From assembly GCA_016794595.1 (NCBI GenBank), contig JAEUJN010000083.1:1-64000 (forward strand): a stretch of 64,000 bases of DNA. The letters are read 5' to 3'. The notes beneath the pieces are model-generated. The model ran no database searches. It saw only the letters and a program-made list of their open reading frames with translations, and had not been told where the DNA came from. How positions within the stretch are numbered: position 1 is the stretch's first letter; each line of letters opens with the position of its first letter. Source of the stretch: Kineosporiaceae bacterium (GTDB lineage: Bacteria; Actinomycetota; Actinomycetes; Actinomycetales; Kineosporiaceae). This document shows, one piece after another, positions 34,152-43,281 of this stretch. A program made the position numbers and the translations under genes.

Positions 34152-34195
34152 CCTGGCCGACCCCCCTGACAGTGGTCGTCGACGGCGCCGGGTTC

Positions 34196-34202
34196 CTAGC
34201 GT
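34196..34202 (+). promoter_or_regulatory. mftA promoter -10 candidate (CTAGCGT)
   Basis: CTAGCGT lies 64 bases before the mftA start and 47 bases after operator site 3. The arrangement is the same, within a base or two, as at the DUF4242 promoter. Confidence 0.45.
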
Positions 34203-34266
34203 GGAACGACCGACCCTTTCGCCGCCCGGGCCATCCCCACCGGGCCTGTCACCCCCGGAGGATCCC

Positions 34267-34389
34267 GTGTCCGAGAAGCCGACCGGTTCCCCTGAACCCC
34301 TTGTGCGCCAAGAGGCAGAGAAGGCTCAGGCCGTCGAACAGAGCCTTGTCGAAGAGGTCTCCATCGACGGGATGTGTGGCGTGTACTGA
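34267..34389 (+). CDS. mftA: mycofactocin precursor peptide MftA
   Basis: 40 residues from GTG 34267, preceded by GGAGG. The leader is acidic and ends in EEVSIDGMCGVY: the conserved IDGMCGVY core in which the terminal Val-Tyr becomes the cofactor. MftC decarboxylates the Tyr and joins it to Val; MftE then cuts off the Val-Tyr derivative. In-frame upstream sequence (34201-34266) lacks a ribosome binding site and is not part of the peptide. First gene of mftABCEF. Confidence 0.95.
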   Translation: MSEKPTGSPEPLVRQEAEKAQAVEQSLVEEVSIDGMCGVY

Positions 34390-34451
34390 CGCCTGCGGAC
34401 AGTAGCGCGGGCAGTAGGCAGTCGCTTCGAGCAGAGGAGGTCGAGTCCACC

Positions 34452-34730
34452 GTGCAGGAGAGCGAGACCTGGCGTCTGGCCCCGTCGGCGGCGCTGCGCC
34501 CGGAACCGTTCGGGGCCCTCGCCTACGACTTCGCCAGCCGGCGCCTGACCTTCCTGAAGACCCCCACCCTGGTCGACGTCGTCCGCTCGCTCGCCGACCA
34601 TCGGACCGTCGGTGCGGCGCTGGATGCCGCCGCAGTGACGGCCGAGGAACGTCCGGCCTATCTGCGTGCCCTGGACCGGCTCGGTGCCACCGGGCTGATC
34701 GTGCACGCCCGAGCAGGGAGCCCACCGTGA
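34452..34730 (+). CDS. mftB: mycofactocin peptide chaperone MftB
   Basis: 92 residues from GTG 34452, 11 bases after GAGGAGG. A PqqD-like RiPP recognition element: WRLAPSAALRPEPFGALAYDFASRRLTFLKTPTLVDVVRSL. It binds the MftA leader and presents it to MftC. 62 bases separate it from mftA, and its stop overlaps the mftC start (GTGA). Confidence 0.93.
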   Translation: MQESETWRLAPSAALRPEPFGALAYDFASRRLTFLKTPTLVDVVRSLADHRTVGAALDAAAVTAEERPAYLRALDRLGATGLIVHARAGSPP

Positions 34731-36058
34731 CCCTGACACCCCAGCCGCGTGCCGGATCGTCGCCGGGTGCCCGGGGGGCATCCGCGCCGAGACCGCTGGT
34801 CGAGAGCTTCGAGGAGGGTTTGGATGCCCCGATCTGCCTGACCTGGGAACTGACCTACGCCTGCAACCTGGCGTGCGTGCACTGCCTGAGCTCCTCGGGA
34901 CGGCGAGACCCTCGCGAGCTGTCCACGGCCGAGTGCCGAGCACTGATCGAGGACTTCGAGCGGATGCAGATCTTCTATGTCAACATCGGCGGCGGCGAGC
35001 CGACCGTCCGGGCGGACTTCTGGGACCTGCTCGATCACGCCGTCGAGCATCACGTCGGGGTCAAGTTCTCCACCAACGGGTTCCGGATCACCCCCGATCG
35101 GGCCCGCCGGCTCGCGGCGAGCGACTACATCGACGTCCAGATCTCGCTGGACGGCGCGACCGCTGCGGTCAACGATGCCGTCCGGGGCGCCGGCACCCAT
35201 GCCGCTGCCCTGCGCGCGCTGGGCCTCCTGCAGGACGCCGGGATGCGCGGGATGAAGATCTCGGTCGTGTGCACCCGGCACAACATCGACCAGCTCGACG
35301 ACCTCGCCGCGCTCGCCGACCGTCACGACGCCACGTTGCGACTGACCCGGCTGCGGCCCTCCGGTCGCGGCGCCGACGTCTGGGGGGAGTTGCACCCCCG
35401 GCCCGAGCAGCAGCGTCAGCTCTACGACTGGCTGCTGACGAACGGGGAGCGGGTACTCACCGGGGATTCCTTCTTCCACCTGTCCGCCTACGGGCAGCCG
35501 CTGCCGGGGTTGAACCTGTGCGGGGCGGGGCGCGTGGTCTGCCTGGTCGACCCGGTGGGCGATGTCTACGCCTGCCCCTTCGCGATCCACGAGCGGTTCC
35601 GAGCCGGATCGGTACGCGGGGCCGGCGGGTTCGAGCAGGTTTGGCGGCACAGCGACCTGTTCACCGAGTTGCGGTCACCGACCTCGGGAGGAGCCTGCTC
35701 CCGGTGTTCGGCCTACGACGCCTGCCGTGGTGGGTGCATGGCGGCGAAGTTCTTCACCGGCCTACCGCTGGACGCCCCGGACCCGGAGTGCGTCATGGGA
35801 CACGGCCAGGCCGCGCTGGAGTCCGTGCCCGCGAGCTCCCGGCCTGCCTGCGGTCAGGATCACTCGCACCCCGGCCCGGTCCGCAACGCCCCCGTGCGCA
35901 CCCCGGTGGCCGGACCCGTCGCGCTCGGCCCGGTGAGCGTTCGCCCGCGATCCTCGCCGCCGGACAGGGCCTGCGCGAGCGGGCCGTTGGCCCCCCGGGA
36001 ATTGACGCTCTTGACCGAGGAGCGCCGTGCGGCCGGGCCGCCCCGGGCCGCCGGGTGA
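34727..36058 (+). CDS. mftC: mycofactocin radical SAM maturase MftC
   Basis: 443 residues. The radical SAM Cys motif is C46-x3-C50-x2-C53 (CNLACVHC), followed by the GGE motif NIGGGEPT. The C-terminal SPASM domain supplies further Cys for auxiliary Fe-S clusters (NLCGAGRVVC, YACPF, ACSRCSAYDACRGGCMAAKFF, PECVMGHG). MftC performs the SAM-dependent oxidative decarboxylation of the MftA C-terminal Tyr and then its cross-link to Val. After the SPASM domain there is an 80-residue Pro/Arg-rich, probably disordered tail, longer than the minimal family core. Confidence 0.95.
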   Translation: MTLTPQPRAGSSPGARGASAPRPLVESFEEGLDAPICLTWELTYACNLACVHCLSSSGRRDPRELSTAECRALIEDFERMQIFYVNIGGGEPTVRADFWDLLDHAVEHHVGVKFSTNGFRITPDRARRLAASDYIDVQISLDGATAAVNDAVRGAGTHAAALRALGLLQDAGMRGMKISVVCTRHNIDQLDDLAALADRHDATLRLTRLRPSGRGADVWGELHPRPEQQRQLYDWLLTNGERVLTGDSFFHLSAYGQPLPGLNLCGAGRVVCLVDPVGDVYACPFAIHERFRAGSVRGAGGFEQVWRHSDLFTELRSPTSGGACSRCSAYDACRGGCMAAKFFTGLPLDAPDPECVMGHGQAALESVPASSRPACGQDHSHPGPVRNAPVRTPVAGPVALGPVSVRPRSSPPDRACASGPLAPRELTLLTEERRAAGPPRAAG

Positions 36059-36074
36059 CCCGGCCGGCCCGGCG

Positions 36075-36845
36075 ATGATCGATCCGCGTGGCCTGACGGG
36101 CGTGCGAGAGGACAGCACCGTGCCACCCGTCCAGGTCGGGCCTGCCGGGCGGCGGGTCGAGCTGGCCGCTCGACGGTGGATCGAGCTGGACGGGGTTGCG
36201 GAGGTGACGCTGCTGGTCCCGGTCGGCTCCCTGGAGCAGCACGGACCACATCTGCCGCTGAGTACTGATGCCGACGTCGCGACCGAGGTCGCCCGGCGAG
36301 CGGCGGCCCGACTCGGCGCCGAGGGAATCCACGCCCTGTGCGCACCGACGATCGGCTACGGCGCATCGGGTGAGCACCAGGACTTCCCGGGAACGATCTC
36401 GATCGGGCACCAGGCGCTCGAGCTGCTGCTGGTCGAACTCGCGCGCTCGGCCTGCCGTTGGGCCGGCACGGTCGTGGTGGTCAACGGACACGGCGGCAAC
36501 TCCCCGACCGTCGTCCGCGCGGTGACCCGGTTGCGCGCCGAGGGTCGCGATGTGCGCTGGGTGGCCTGCGCGGTCGTGGGTGGGGACGCCCACGCCGGAC
36601 ACGCCGAGACCTCGATCATGCTGTCCCTCGATCCACTGGCCGTGGGTCCCGACTGGTCACCCGGATTGCGCACCCCGATCACCGAGATCCTGCCCGCGCT
36701 GCGTGAGCACGGGGTGCGGGCGCTCTCTCCGAGTGGCGTGCTGGGCGACCCGAGGTCGGCGAGCGCGGCCACCGGTCGGCGGATGCTCGAGCTGATCACC
36801 CAGCGGGTCGTCCAGAAGGTGCTGCACGGTCCGGACCAGCCGTGA
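36075..36845 (+). CDS. mftE: mycofactocin peptidase MftE (creatininase family)
   Basis: 256 residues from ATG 36075; GTG 36027 would overlap the end of mftC, GTG 36120 is a third option. Creatininase-fold metal ligands are visible: the Glu and His of GSLEQHGPHLPLSTDAD, then NGHGGN and GDAHAGHAETSIML. It releases the modified Val-Tyr (AHDP) from processed MftA. Its stop overlaps the mftF start (GTGA). Confidence 0.93.
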   Translation: MIDPRGLTGVREDSTVPPVQVGPAGRRVELAARRWIELDGVAEVTLLVPVGSLEQHGPHLPLSTDADVATEVARRAAARLGAEGIHALCAPTIGYGASGEHQDFPGTISIGHQALELLLVELARSACRWAGTVVVVNGHGGNSPTVVRAVTRLRAEGRDVRWVACAVVGGDAHAGHAETSIMLSLDPLAVGPDWSPGLRTPITEILPALREHGVRALSPSGVLGDPRSASAATGRRMLELITQRVVQKVLHGPDQP

Positions 36846-38380
36846 ACACCCTTCTGCCGCAAGGCTTCTCGATTCGGCTGTCGGATCGGACCCGGGTCTG
36901 TGACGGCGGGGCGTCACTGGTCGGTGGGGCACGCGGGGGGGTGGTCTATCTCGGCCCGGAGGCCCGCGGCCGGATCGGGGCCGACGGTCTCCTGGTGGTC
37001 GCCGACGACACCGATGCGGCTCTGGCCGCCGCCCTGCTCGACGGTGGCTACGCGGATCCCGACTTCTCCCCGTCGCGGCCTTCCGACGACCTCTCGACAG
37101 CCGTCGGCGGATCCGTGACCCTGGTGGTCCCGGTGTACGGGCGGGCCGAGGGGCTGGCCCGGTTGTTGCGGGCGCTGCCGTCCGCTCTGGCAGTGATCGT
37201 CGTGGACGACGCCTCGCCGGACCCCCGGGCGATCGCCGCACTCGCTCGGGCCCACGGCGCCCGGCTCGTGCGGCTGGAGCGCAACGCCGGACCGGCCGCG
37301 GCGCGCAACGCCGGATTGGCCCTGGCCGGCACGGCCCTGGTGGCCTTCTGCGACAGCGACGTGGTGCCTGAACCCGGCTGGTTGGCCACCCTGGCCCGGC
37401 ACTTCGCCGATCCGGGCCTGGCGGTGGTGGCACCCCGCGTGCTGGGCCCGCCCCGCAGAGGTGTGGAGTCGGTGATCGAGCGGTACGAGCAGGCCCGATC
37501 CTCTCTCGATCTCGGCGACCGGCCCGGCCCGGTGCGTCCGGGCACCCCCGTCGCCTACCTTCCTGCAGCCTGCCTCCTCGCCCGTCGAGGGGCACTCGGG
37601 GGAGGCTTCGACGAGTCGATGCGCTGCGGGGAGGACGTCGACCTCATCTGGCGCCTGGTCGCTGCAGGGTGGCGGGTGCGCTACGACCCGGCTGCCGCGG
37701 TGCGCCACGACCATCGCACCAGACCCTGGGAGTGGTTGCGCCGCAAGGCGTTCTACGGCACCTCGGCGGGTCCGCTGGCCGCCCGGCACGGTGACGCGGT
37801 GGCCCCGCTGGCGCTGACCGCCTGGAGCGGCGCCTTCACCGTGGCGCTGCTCGCCCAACGGCGCTGGTCGCTGCCGTTGGCCGCGCTGATCTGGGGGGCC
37901 GCCACGGTGCGGGTGGCCGGCAGGCTGCACCGTAGCGGGCGCCCGCTGCTCTCGGCCGCCGCGCTGACCGTCCAGGGCGCGGTGGCCGGGCCGTGGCAGG
38001 TCGCCTCGGCGATGACCCGCCACCACTGGCCGCTGGCCCTGCTGGCGGCGGCTCACTCGCGGCGGGCCCGGCGGGCCCTGCTGGTGTCGGCGGTGGTCGA
38101 GGCGCTGGTCGACCGTCGCCGCACCCGGGCGGACCTGGACCCGGTGCGGTACCTGGTCGCACGCCGACTGGACGACGTTGCCTACGGTGCCGGGCTGTGG
38201 TGGGGCGTGCTGCATCAGATCAGCAGTCCGCGAACGGGTCCGGGCCGCGCCCGCTGGCCGGCGGTGCAGGCGCTGTTGCCTGCCCTGCGCCGGTCCGGTC
38301 CCTCGGCCCGCCGAGAGCGCGTGGCCGGCTCCGGGCATCGGTTCGGACCGGTGCCCTCTCGTCGTGTCGCCCGGGGGTGA
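36842..38380 (+). CDS. mftF: mycofactocin glycosyltransferase MftF
   Basis: 512 residues. A GT2-type domain (about 95-320): VTLVVPVYGRAEGLARLL, VIVVDDASPD, NAGPAAARNAGLALA, CDSDVVP (DxD motif), CGEDVDLIWRL. The C-terminal part has hydrophobic helices (FTVALLAQRRWSLPLAALIWG, LLSAAALTVQGAVAGPW), so it is probably membrane-associated. MftF adds the beta-1,4-linked glucose chain to PMFT, which MftM then methylates. Only 12 bases separate it from the aldo-keto reductase gene. Confidence 0.93.
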   Translation: MNTLLPQGFSIRLSDRTRVCDGGASLVGGARGGVVYLGPEARGRIGADGLLVVADDTDAALAAALLDGGYADPDFSPSRPSDDLSTAVGGSVTLVVPVYGRAEGLARLLRALPSALAVIVVDDASPDPRAIAALARAHGARLVRLERNAGPAAARNAGLALAGTALVAFCDSDVVPEPGWLATLARHFADPGLAVVAPRVLGPPRRGVESVIERYEQARSSLDLGDRPGPVRPGTPVAYLPAACLLARRGALGGGFDESMRCGEDVDLIWRLVAAGWRVRYDPAAAVRHDHRTRPWEWLRRKAFYGTSAGPLAARHGDAVAPLALTAWSGAFTVALLAQRRWSLPLAALIWGAATVRVAGRLHRSGRPLLSAAALTVQGAVAGPWQVASAMTRHHWPLALLAAAHSRRARRALLVSAVVEALVDRRRTRADLDPVRYLVARRLDDVAYGAGLWWGVLHQISSPRTGPGRARWPAVQALLPALRRSGPSARRERVAGSGHRFGPVPSRRVARG

Positions 38381-38392
38381 GAGGGTTCGGAC

Positions 38393-39439
38393 ATGACTCT
38401 GCCGACCCCCTTCGTGCCCGCCGAGGACCGCTACGACCGGATGCCCTACCGCCGCTGCGGACGCAGCGGACTCCTCCTGCCAGCGGTCTGCCTCGGGCTG
38501 TGGCACAACTTCGGTGGGGACGTGGCCCTGGACACCCAGCGCGGCATCCTGCGCAGGGCCGTCGACCTGGGCGTGACCCACCTGGACCTGGCCAACAACT
38601 ACGGCCCGCCCTACGGGGCCGCCGAGACCAATTTCGGCTCGATCATGGCCACCGATCTGCGCCCGTACCGTGACGAGCTGGTCATCTCGACCAAGGCCGG
38701 GTACGACATGTGGCCCGGGCCGTACGGCAACTGGGGATCGCGCAAGTACCTGCTGTCCAGCCTGGATGCGTCGTTGGGGCGCATGGGCCTGGACTACGTG
38801 GACATCTTCTACAGCCACCGGTTCGACCCGGACACCCCTCTGGAGGAGACCATGGGGGCCCTGGACACCGCCGTCCGCTCGGGCCGTGCCCTCTACGCCG
38901 GGATCTCCTCCTACTCCGCCGAACGAACCCGTGAGGCGGTGCAGATCATGGGATCGCTGGGGACGCCGCTGCTGATCCACCAGCCGAGCTACTCGATGCT
39001 GAACCGCTGGGTCGAGGCCGGCGAGCCCAGCCTGCTCGACGTACTCGACGAGGAGGGCGTCGGCTGCATCGCCTTCTCCCCCCTGGCCCAGGGAATGCTC
39101 ACGGACCGGTACCTGAACGGGATCCCGTCCGATTCCCGGGTGGCCCGGGGCGGGGCGCTGAGCGCCTCGATGCTGGACGACGCGGTGCTGGCGCGGGTCC
39201 GGGCGCTGGACGGCATCGCCCGGCGCCGGGGCCAGAGCCTGGCCCAGCTGGCGCTCTCCTGGGTGTTGCGGGACCGGCGCGTGACCAGCGTGCTGATCGG
39301 TGCCAGCAGCATCGCCCAGCTGGAGGCCAATGTTGCTGCGGTGCACGCCCCGGCCCTGACCGCGCAGGAGCTGGCCGAGATCGACACCCACGCGATCGAG
39401 AGCGGGATCAACCTGTGGCAGGCGTCCAGCGACGCCTGA
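38393..39439 (+). CDS. aldo-keto reductase (YghZ/GPR type)
   Basis: 348 residues. AKR family 14-like: HLDLANNYGPPYGAAETNFG contains the catalytic Asp and Tyr; the catalytic Lys is in VISTKAGYDMWPGPYGNWGS, and FYSHRFDPDTPLEETM has the His. The YMWPGPYGxWGSRK-type loop is typical of E. coli YghZ, which reduces glyceraldehyde 3-phosphate and methylglyoxal with NADPH. It follows mftF by 12 bases and is probably co-transcribed; detoxifying aldehydes made by the nearby dehydrogenases is a reasonable inference. Confidence 0.9.
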   Translation: MTLPTPFVPAEDRYDRMPYRRCGRSGLLLPAVCLGLWHNFGGDVALDTQRGILRRAVDLGVTHLDLANNYGPPYGAAETNFGSIMATDLRPYRDELVISTKAGYDMWPGPYGNWGSRKYLLSSLDASLGRMGLDYVDIFYSHRFDPDTPLEETMGALDTAVRSGRALYAGISSYSAERTREAVQIMGSLGTPLLIHQPSYSMLNRWVEAGEPSLLDVLDEEGVGCIAFSPLAQGMLTDRYLNGIPSDSRVARGGALSASMLDDAVLARVRALDGIARRRGQSLAQLALSWVLRDRRVTSVLIGASSIAQLEANVAAVHAPALTAQELAEIDTHAIESGINLWQASSDA

Positions 39440-39480
39440 GGCAGCTGACCCGTCGGCGGGTCGCCGGTGGTCGTTCACTC

Positions 39481-39535
39481 GGCAGTGACAGTGACAGCGG
39501 CAGCGGCAGCGACACGGGCACGGGCACGGGCATGG
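39481..39535 (+). repeat. hexamer microsatellite-like tract
   Basis: Successive hexamers GACAGT, CAGCGG and GGGCAC run in tandem between the aldo-keto reductase and DUF885 genes. It is not coding in any convincing frame and is likely to vary in length. Confidence 0.6.
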
Positions 39536-39584
39536 GGAGGAGTGCCCGCCGAGCCGAGCGGTCGCGCTGCGGCATGATGCGGTC

Positions 39585-41297
39585 ATGGCCCCAGACCCCG
39601 TTCGGACCGGTCCCCGTCAGGTCGCCGATGCCCACCTGGACCGACTGGTCCGGCTCGACCCGATGCTGGCGACCTCCCTGGGCCTTCCGGACGGGGAGGA
39701 CGACCTCACCGACCTGAGCCCGGACGGTCTCGAGGCCCGGGCCGCGGAAGCCCGCCGAACGCTGGCCGAGCTGGACGCCGTCGAGGCCTCGGTCGGTGTG
39801 GCCGATGCCGAGGAGCGCCGGTGCGCACGGCTCCTGCGCGAGCGGCTGACTGCAGGGCTCGCCGTGCACGAAGGCGGTGAGCTGCTGCGGGACGTCAACA
39901 CCCTCGGGAGTCCGGTGCACCAGGTACGCAGCGTCTTCCTGCAGATGCCTGCCGTCACTGCGCAGGACTGGCAGCGGATCGGAGCTCGGCTGGCCCGGGT
40001 GGGTCACGCCCTGGACGGCTACCGCCGCACCCTGGCCGAGGGCCTGCGCCGCGACCTGGTGGCCGGACCGGGGCTGGTGGCCGCTCTGGTCGAGCAGTTG
40101 GGCGCCTGGAACGCCGGGGAGGGCTGGTTCTCGACGTTCGTCGGCCCCGGTCGCCGCAGCCACCCGGACGTCGAGGACGCGCTCGTCCGGGGAGCCCGGA
40201 TCGCCGACGTGGCCGTGGAGGATCTGCGCACCTGGCTGGCGCGCGAGTACGCCCCGCCCGCGGCGGCGTCCGGGCGGGACGTCGTCGGACGCGAGCGCTA
40301 CCAGGTGCACTCGCGCAACTGGAACGGTGCCGATCTGGACCTGGACGAGGCCTACGCCTGGGGCTGGGTCGAGTTCGCCCGCCTGGACGCCGAGTTGCGG
40401 GCGGGTGCCGAGCAGGTTCTGCCGGGTGCCCAGCCCCTGGAGGCCATGCACCACCTGGACACCCAGGGCCCGGCGATCGAGGGCGTGGACGCCGTCCGGG
40501 ACTACCTGCAGTCCTTGATGGACGGCGCGATCGCCGCGCTGGACGGCGTGCACGTCGATCTCGCCGAGCCATTGCGTCGAGTGGAGGCCATGATCGCCCC
40601 CGTGGGCAGCGCGGCGGCGCCCTACTACACCCCACCCTCGATGGACTTCTCCCGACCAGGGCGCACCTGGCTGCCCACGCTGGGGCGCACCCGGTTCCCC
40701 ACCTGGGACCTGGTCAGCACCTGGTACCACGAGGGCGTTCCCGGTCACCACCTGCAACTCGCCCAATGGGTGCTGGTCGCCCCGAGCCTGACCCGCTACC
40801 AGTCCACGATCGGCTCGGTGGGCGCCAACGTCGAGGGCTGGGCGCTGTACGCCGAGCGCCTGATGGACGAGCTCGGCTTCCTGACCGAGCCCGGCGAGCG
40901 GCTGGGGTATCTCGAGGCCCAGCAGATGCGCGCCGTCCGGGTGATCATCGACATCGGGATGCACCTGGAACTGCCGATCCCGGCCGACCAGCAGGTGCCC
41001 ACGCCCTTCCACCCCGGTGAACGCTGGACGCCGGCGTTGGCCCGGGAGTTCTTCGCCGCCAACAGCGGCCGGCCGGCCGACTTCATCGACAGCGAGATCG
41101 TGCGCTACCTGGGCATGCCCGGGCAGGCCATCGGCTACAAGCTCGGGGAGCGCGCGTGGCTGGCGGGTCGCGATGCCGCACGGAGCCGGCGGCGCCGGGC
41201 CGGCCGGTCGTTCGATGCCAAGGCCTGGCACATGGCCGCACTGTCCCAGGGGTCACTCGGGCTGGACGACCTGACTGCCGAGTTGGCCGCCCTGTGA
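39585..41297 (+). CDS. DUF885 family metallopeptidase-like protein
   Basis: 570 residues. DUF885 proteins look like zinc peptidases: the motif WYHEGVPGHHLQLAQ (about 380-394) gives the HExxxGHH site, and NVEGWALYAERLMDELGF lies downstream with the third ligand Glu. The C-terminal NSGRPADFIDSEIVRYLGMPGQAIGYKLGE is typical. No signal peptide is seen, so it acts inside the cell. It is separated by 145 bases from the AKR gene and 22 bases from the next. Substrate unknown. Confidence 0.9.
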   Translation: MAPDPVRTGPRQVADAHLDRLVRLDPMLATSLGLPDGEDDLTDLSPDGLEARAAEARRTLAELDAVEASVGVADAEERRCARLLRERLTAGLAVHEGGELLRDVNTLGSPVHQVRSVFLQMPAVTAQDWQRIGARLARVGHALDGYRRTLAEGLRRDLVAGPGLVAALVEQLGAWNAGEGWFSTFVGPGRRSHPDVEDALVRGARIADVAVEDLRTWLAREYAPPAAASGRDVVGRERYQVHSRNWNGADLDLDEAYAWGWVEFARLDAELRAGAEQVLPGAQPLEAMHHLDTQGPAIEGVDAVRDYLQSLMDGAIAALDGVHVDLAEPLRRVEAMIAPVGSAAAPYYTPPSMDFSRPGRTWLPTLGRTRFPTWDLVSTWYHEGVPGHHLQLAQWVLVAPSLTRYQSTIGSVGANVEGWALYAERLMDELGFLTEPGERLGYLEAQQMRAVRVIIDIGMHLELPIPADQQVPTPFHPGERWTPALAREFFAANSGRPADFIDSEIVRYLGMPGQAIGYKLGERAWLAGRDAARSRRRRAGRSFDAKAWHMAALSQGSLGLDDLTAELAAL

Positions 41298-41319
41298 GGC
41301 CCGCCGGCGAGGGGTCGGC

Positions 41320-42414
41320 ATGCGGGCGGTGATCTTCGAGGCCTTCGCGGGTCCGCTGAGCCTGCGTCAGGTGCCCGAGCCCGACTGCCCCCCCGACGGC
41401 GCGGTGGTGGCAGTCGAGGCGACCGGGCTCTGCCGCAGCGACTGGCACGGCTGGCTCGGTCACGACCCGGACGTCCGGCTGCCCCACGTTCCCGGCCACG
41501 AGTTCGCCGGTCGGATCGCGGCCCTGGGCTCGCAGGTGCGTGGGTGGCAGGTGGGCGAGCTGGTCACCACGCCGTTCGTCAACGGGTGTGGCCGGTGCGT
41601 CCACTGCCTGGCCGGGGATCATCAGGTCTGCCCCGAGCAGACCCAGCCCGGGTTCAGCCGGTGGGGGTCCTTCGCCGAGCTGGTGGTGGTCGAACGGGCG
41701 GAGGTCAACCTGGTCGCTGTGCCCGCCGCCCTGGACGCCGTGGCGGCGGCGTCCCTGGGCTGCCGGTTCGCCACCGCGTACCGGGCCGTGACCGAGGTCG
41801 GGCGGGTCGGGGTGGGCCAGTGGCTGGTGGTCGCCGGGTGTGGGGGAGTGGGGCTGTCGGCGGTCATGATCGCGGTGGCCGCCGGCGCCCGGGTGGTCGC
41901 GCTCGACATCCGGCCCGAAGGGGTGGCCGCCGCCACCGCGCTGGGCGCCGAGCACGCCATGGTGATCTCGCCGGACGAGGATCCGCTGGTGGTCGGTGAG
42001 CGGGTGCGCGAGCTGACCGGGGGTGGTGCTCACGTCAGCCTGGACGCCGTGGGCACGGTGGCAGGAGCCGCGGGGCACGGGCGGGCCGTGGCCCTGGCCA
42101 CGTGTCTGGCCGCCTCGAGACCGCGAGGCCGGCACGTGCAGGTGGGATTGACCCCAGCGGTCCTGGGGTGGCCCGAGGTGCCGATCCACCTGGTCATAGG
42201 CCGGGAACTGGAGGTGCTCGGCAGCCATGGCCTCTCGCCGCGGTCCTACCCGCAGCTGCTCTCGCTGGCGGCCTCGGGGGCGGTACGTCCGGCGGAGCTG
42301 GTCGGTGAGCGGATCGGGCTCGAGGGAACCGGGGCCGCGCTGGCGGCACTGGGGGACGGCGAGCGCCCAGGAGCGGATCGGCCCGCAGCAGGCATCACCG
42401 TGATCATCCCCTGA
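41320..42414 (+). CDS. zinc-dependent medium-chain alcohol dehydrogenase
   Basis: 364 residues. Catalytic zinc ligands in GLCRSDWHGW and PGHEFAGRI, structural zinc cluster CGRCVHCLAGDHQVC with four Cys, and the Rossmann turn VAGCGGVGLSAVM followed by VALDIRPEG, which suits NAD. Preferred alcohol unknown. It follows the DUF885 gene by 22 bases. This is the fourth alcohol-dehydrogenase class within 20 kb of the mycofactocin genes; whether it uses the cofactor is not known. Confidence 0.9.
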   Translation: MRAVIFEAFAGPLSLRQVPEPDCPPDGAVVAVEATGLCRSDWHGWLGHDPDVRLPHVPGHEFAGRIAALGSQVRGWQVGELVTTPFVNGCGRCVHCLAGDHQVCPEQTQPGFSRWGSFAELVVVERAEVNLVAVPAALDAVAAASLGCRFATAYRAVTEVGRVGVGQWLVVAGCGGVGLSAVMIAVAAGARVVALDIRPEGVAAATALGAEHAMVISPDEDPLVVGERVRELTGGGAHVSLDAVGTVAGAAGHGRAVALATCLAASRPRGRHVQVGLTPAVLGWPEVPIHLVIGRELEVLGSHGLSPRSYPQLLSLAASGAVRPAELVGERIGLEGTGAALAALGDGERPGADRPAAGITVIIP

Positions 42415-42432
42415 ACCGGTCGGCTGGGGTCC

Positions 42433-43281
42433 TCAGAGCTCTGCGTCGTCGAACGGGGCCCGTCCGGAGGCGAAGGCCACCGCAGCCTCGCCGTCGACCA
42501 GGCGGGCACGGACCGGGTCCGAGGCGAGCCGGCGTACCCAGGCGGCCGAGGGCAGCGGAGCGGCGGACGCCGCGATCACCACGTTGCCGTACCGGCGACC
42601 GCGCAGCTGGCCCGGCTCGGCCACCAAGGCCACGTGGGGGAAGTGCCCCAACGCGGTGGCCACCTCGCGCCGGGCCGTCGCCAGCAACTCGCCGTCCGCC
42701 AGATTGGCCAGGTAGATCCCCTGCGGGGTCAGGATGCGGGCCACCTCGGCCACGAACTGCCGGGTGAGCAGGGGTGGGGGCACCGTGGACCCGGTGAAGG
42801 CGTCCCGGACCACGACGTCGTAACGCTCCGACTGCTCGGCGGTCACGGTGGCCCGGGCCTCACCCACGCGCAGCCGCAGCCCGGGGCGCGACCGCAGGCC
42901 GAAGGCCTGCTTGGCCAGCTCGAGGACTCCCGGGTCGAGTTCGACGACGACCTGACGGCAGCGAGGGTGGGTGGTCGCCAGGTAGCGCGGCAGGGTGCAG
43001 CCCCCACCGCCGAGGTGCAGCACCCGCCAGCCGGCCCCGGACGCCGGATCCGCCGGATCCCCGGCCACCAGGGGAAGGGACTCGATCCCGGCGACCACCC
43101 AGCGGAGGTACTCGAAGTCCAGTCGCCCCGGGTCGTCGAGGTCCACGTGACTGGACTCCATGCCGTTGAGATACAGGGTCCAGCCGCGGCGGCCGTCGGA
43201 GTCCGGGATGAGGGTGGCCAGGCCGGTGCTCACGGCGCGGGTCCCGGCCACCGGCCTCGGGGTGACGCGGTGCGTCGGCAC
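42433..43281 (-). CDS. spermidine-synthase-like methyltransferase-fold protein
   Basis: 282 residues from GTG 43281. The fold resembles polyamine aminopropyltransferases: YLNGMESSHVDLDDPGRLDFEY, VLHLGGGGCTLPRYLA (dcSAM-binding glycine loop), VVVELDPGVLELAKQAFGL, YDVVVRDAFTGSTVPPPLLTRQFV. The catalytic Asp of DAFTG is kept. True spermidine synthases have GGGDGG at the loop; here it is LGGGGCT, so the real substrate is uncertain. It is convergent with the Zn-ADH gene. Confidence 0.82.
   Translation of the reverse strand: MPTHRVTPRPVAGTRAVSTGLATLIPDSDGRRGWTLYLNGMESSHVDLDDPGRLDFEYLRWVVAGIESLPLVAGDPADPASGAGWRVLHLGGGGCTLPRYLATTHPRCRQVVVELDPGVLELAKQAFGLRSRPGLRLRVGEARATVTAEQSERYDVVVRDAFTGSTVPPPLLTRQFVAEVARILTPQGIYLANLADGELLATARREVATALGHFPHVALVAEPGQLRGRRYGNVVIAASAAPLPSAAWVRRLASDPVRARLVDGEAAVAFASGRAPFDDAEL

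Noticed and set aside
36914-39586. 890-residue minus-strand open frame across mftF and the aldo-keto reductase
   Set aside because: Antisense to two clear genes; no homology-like features.
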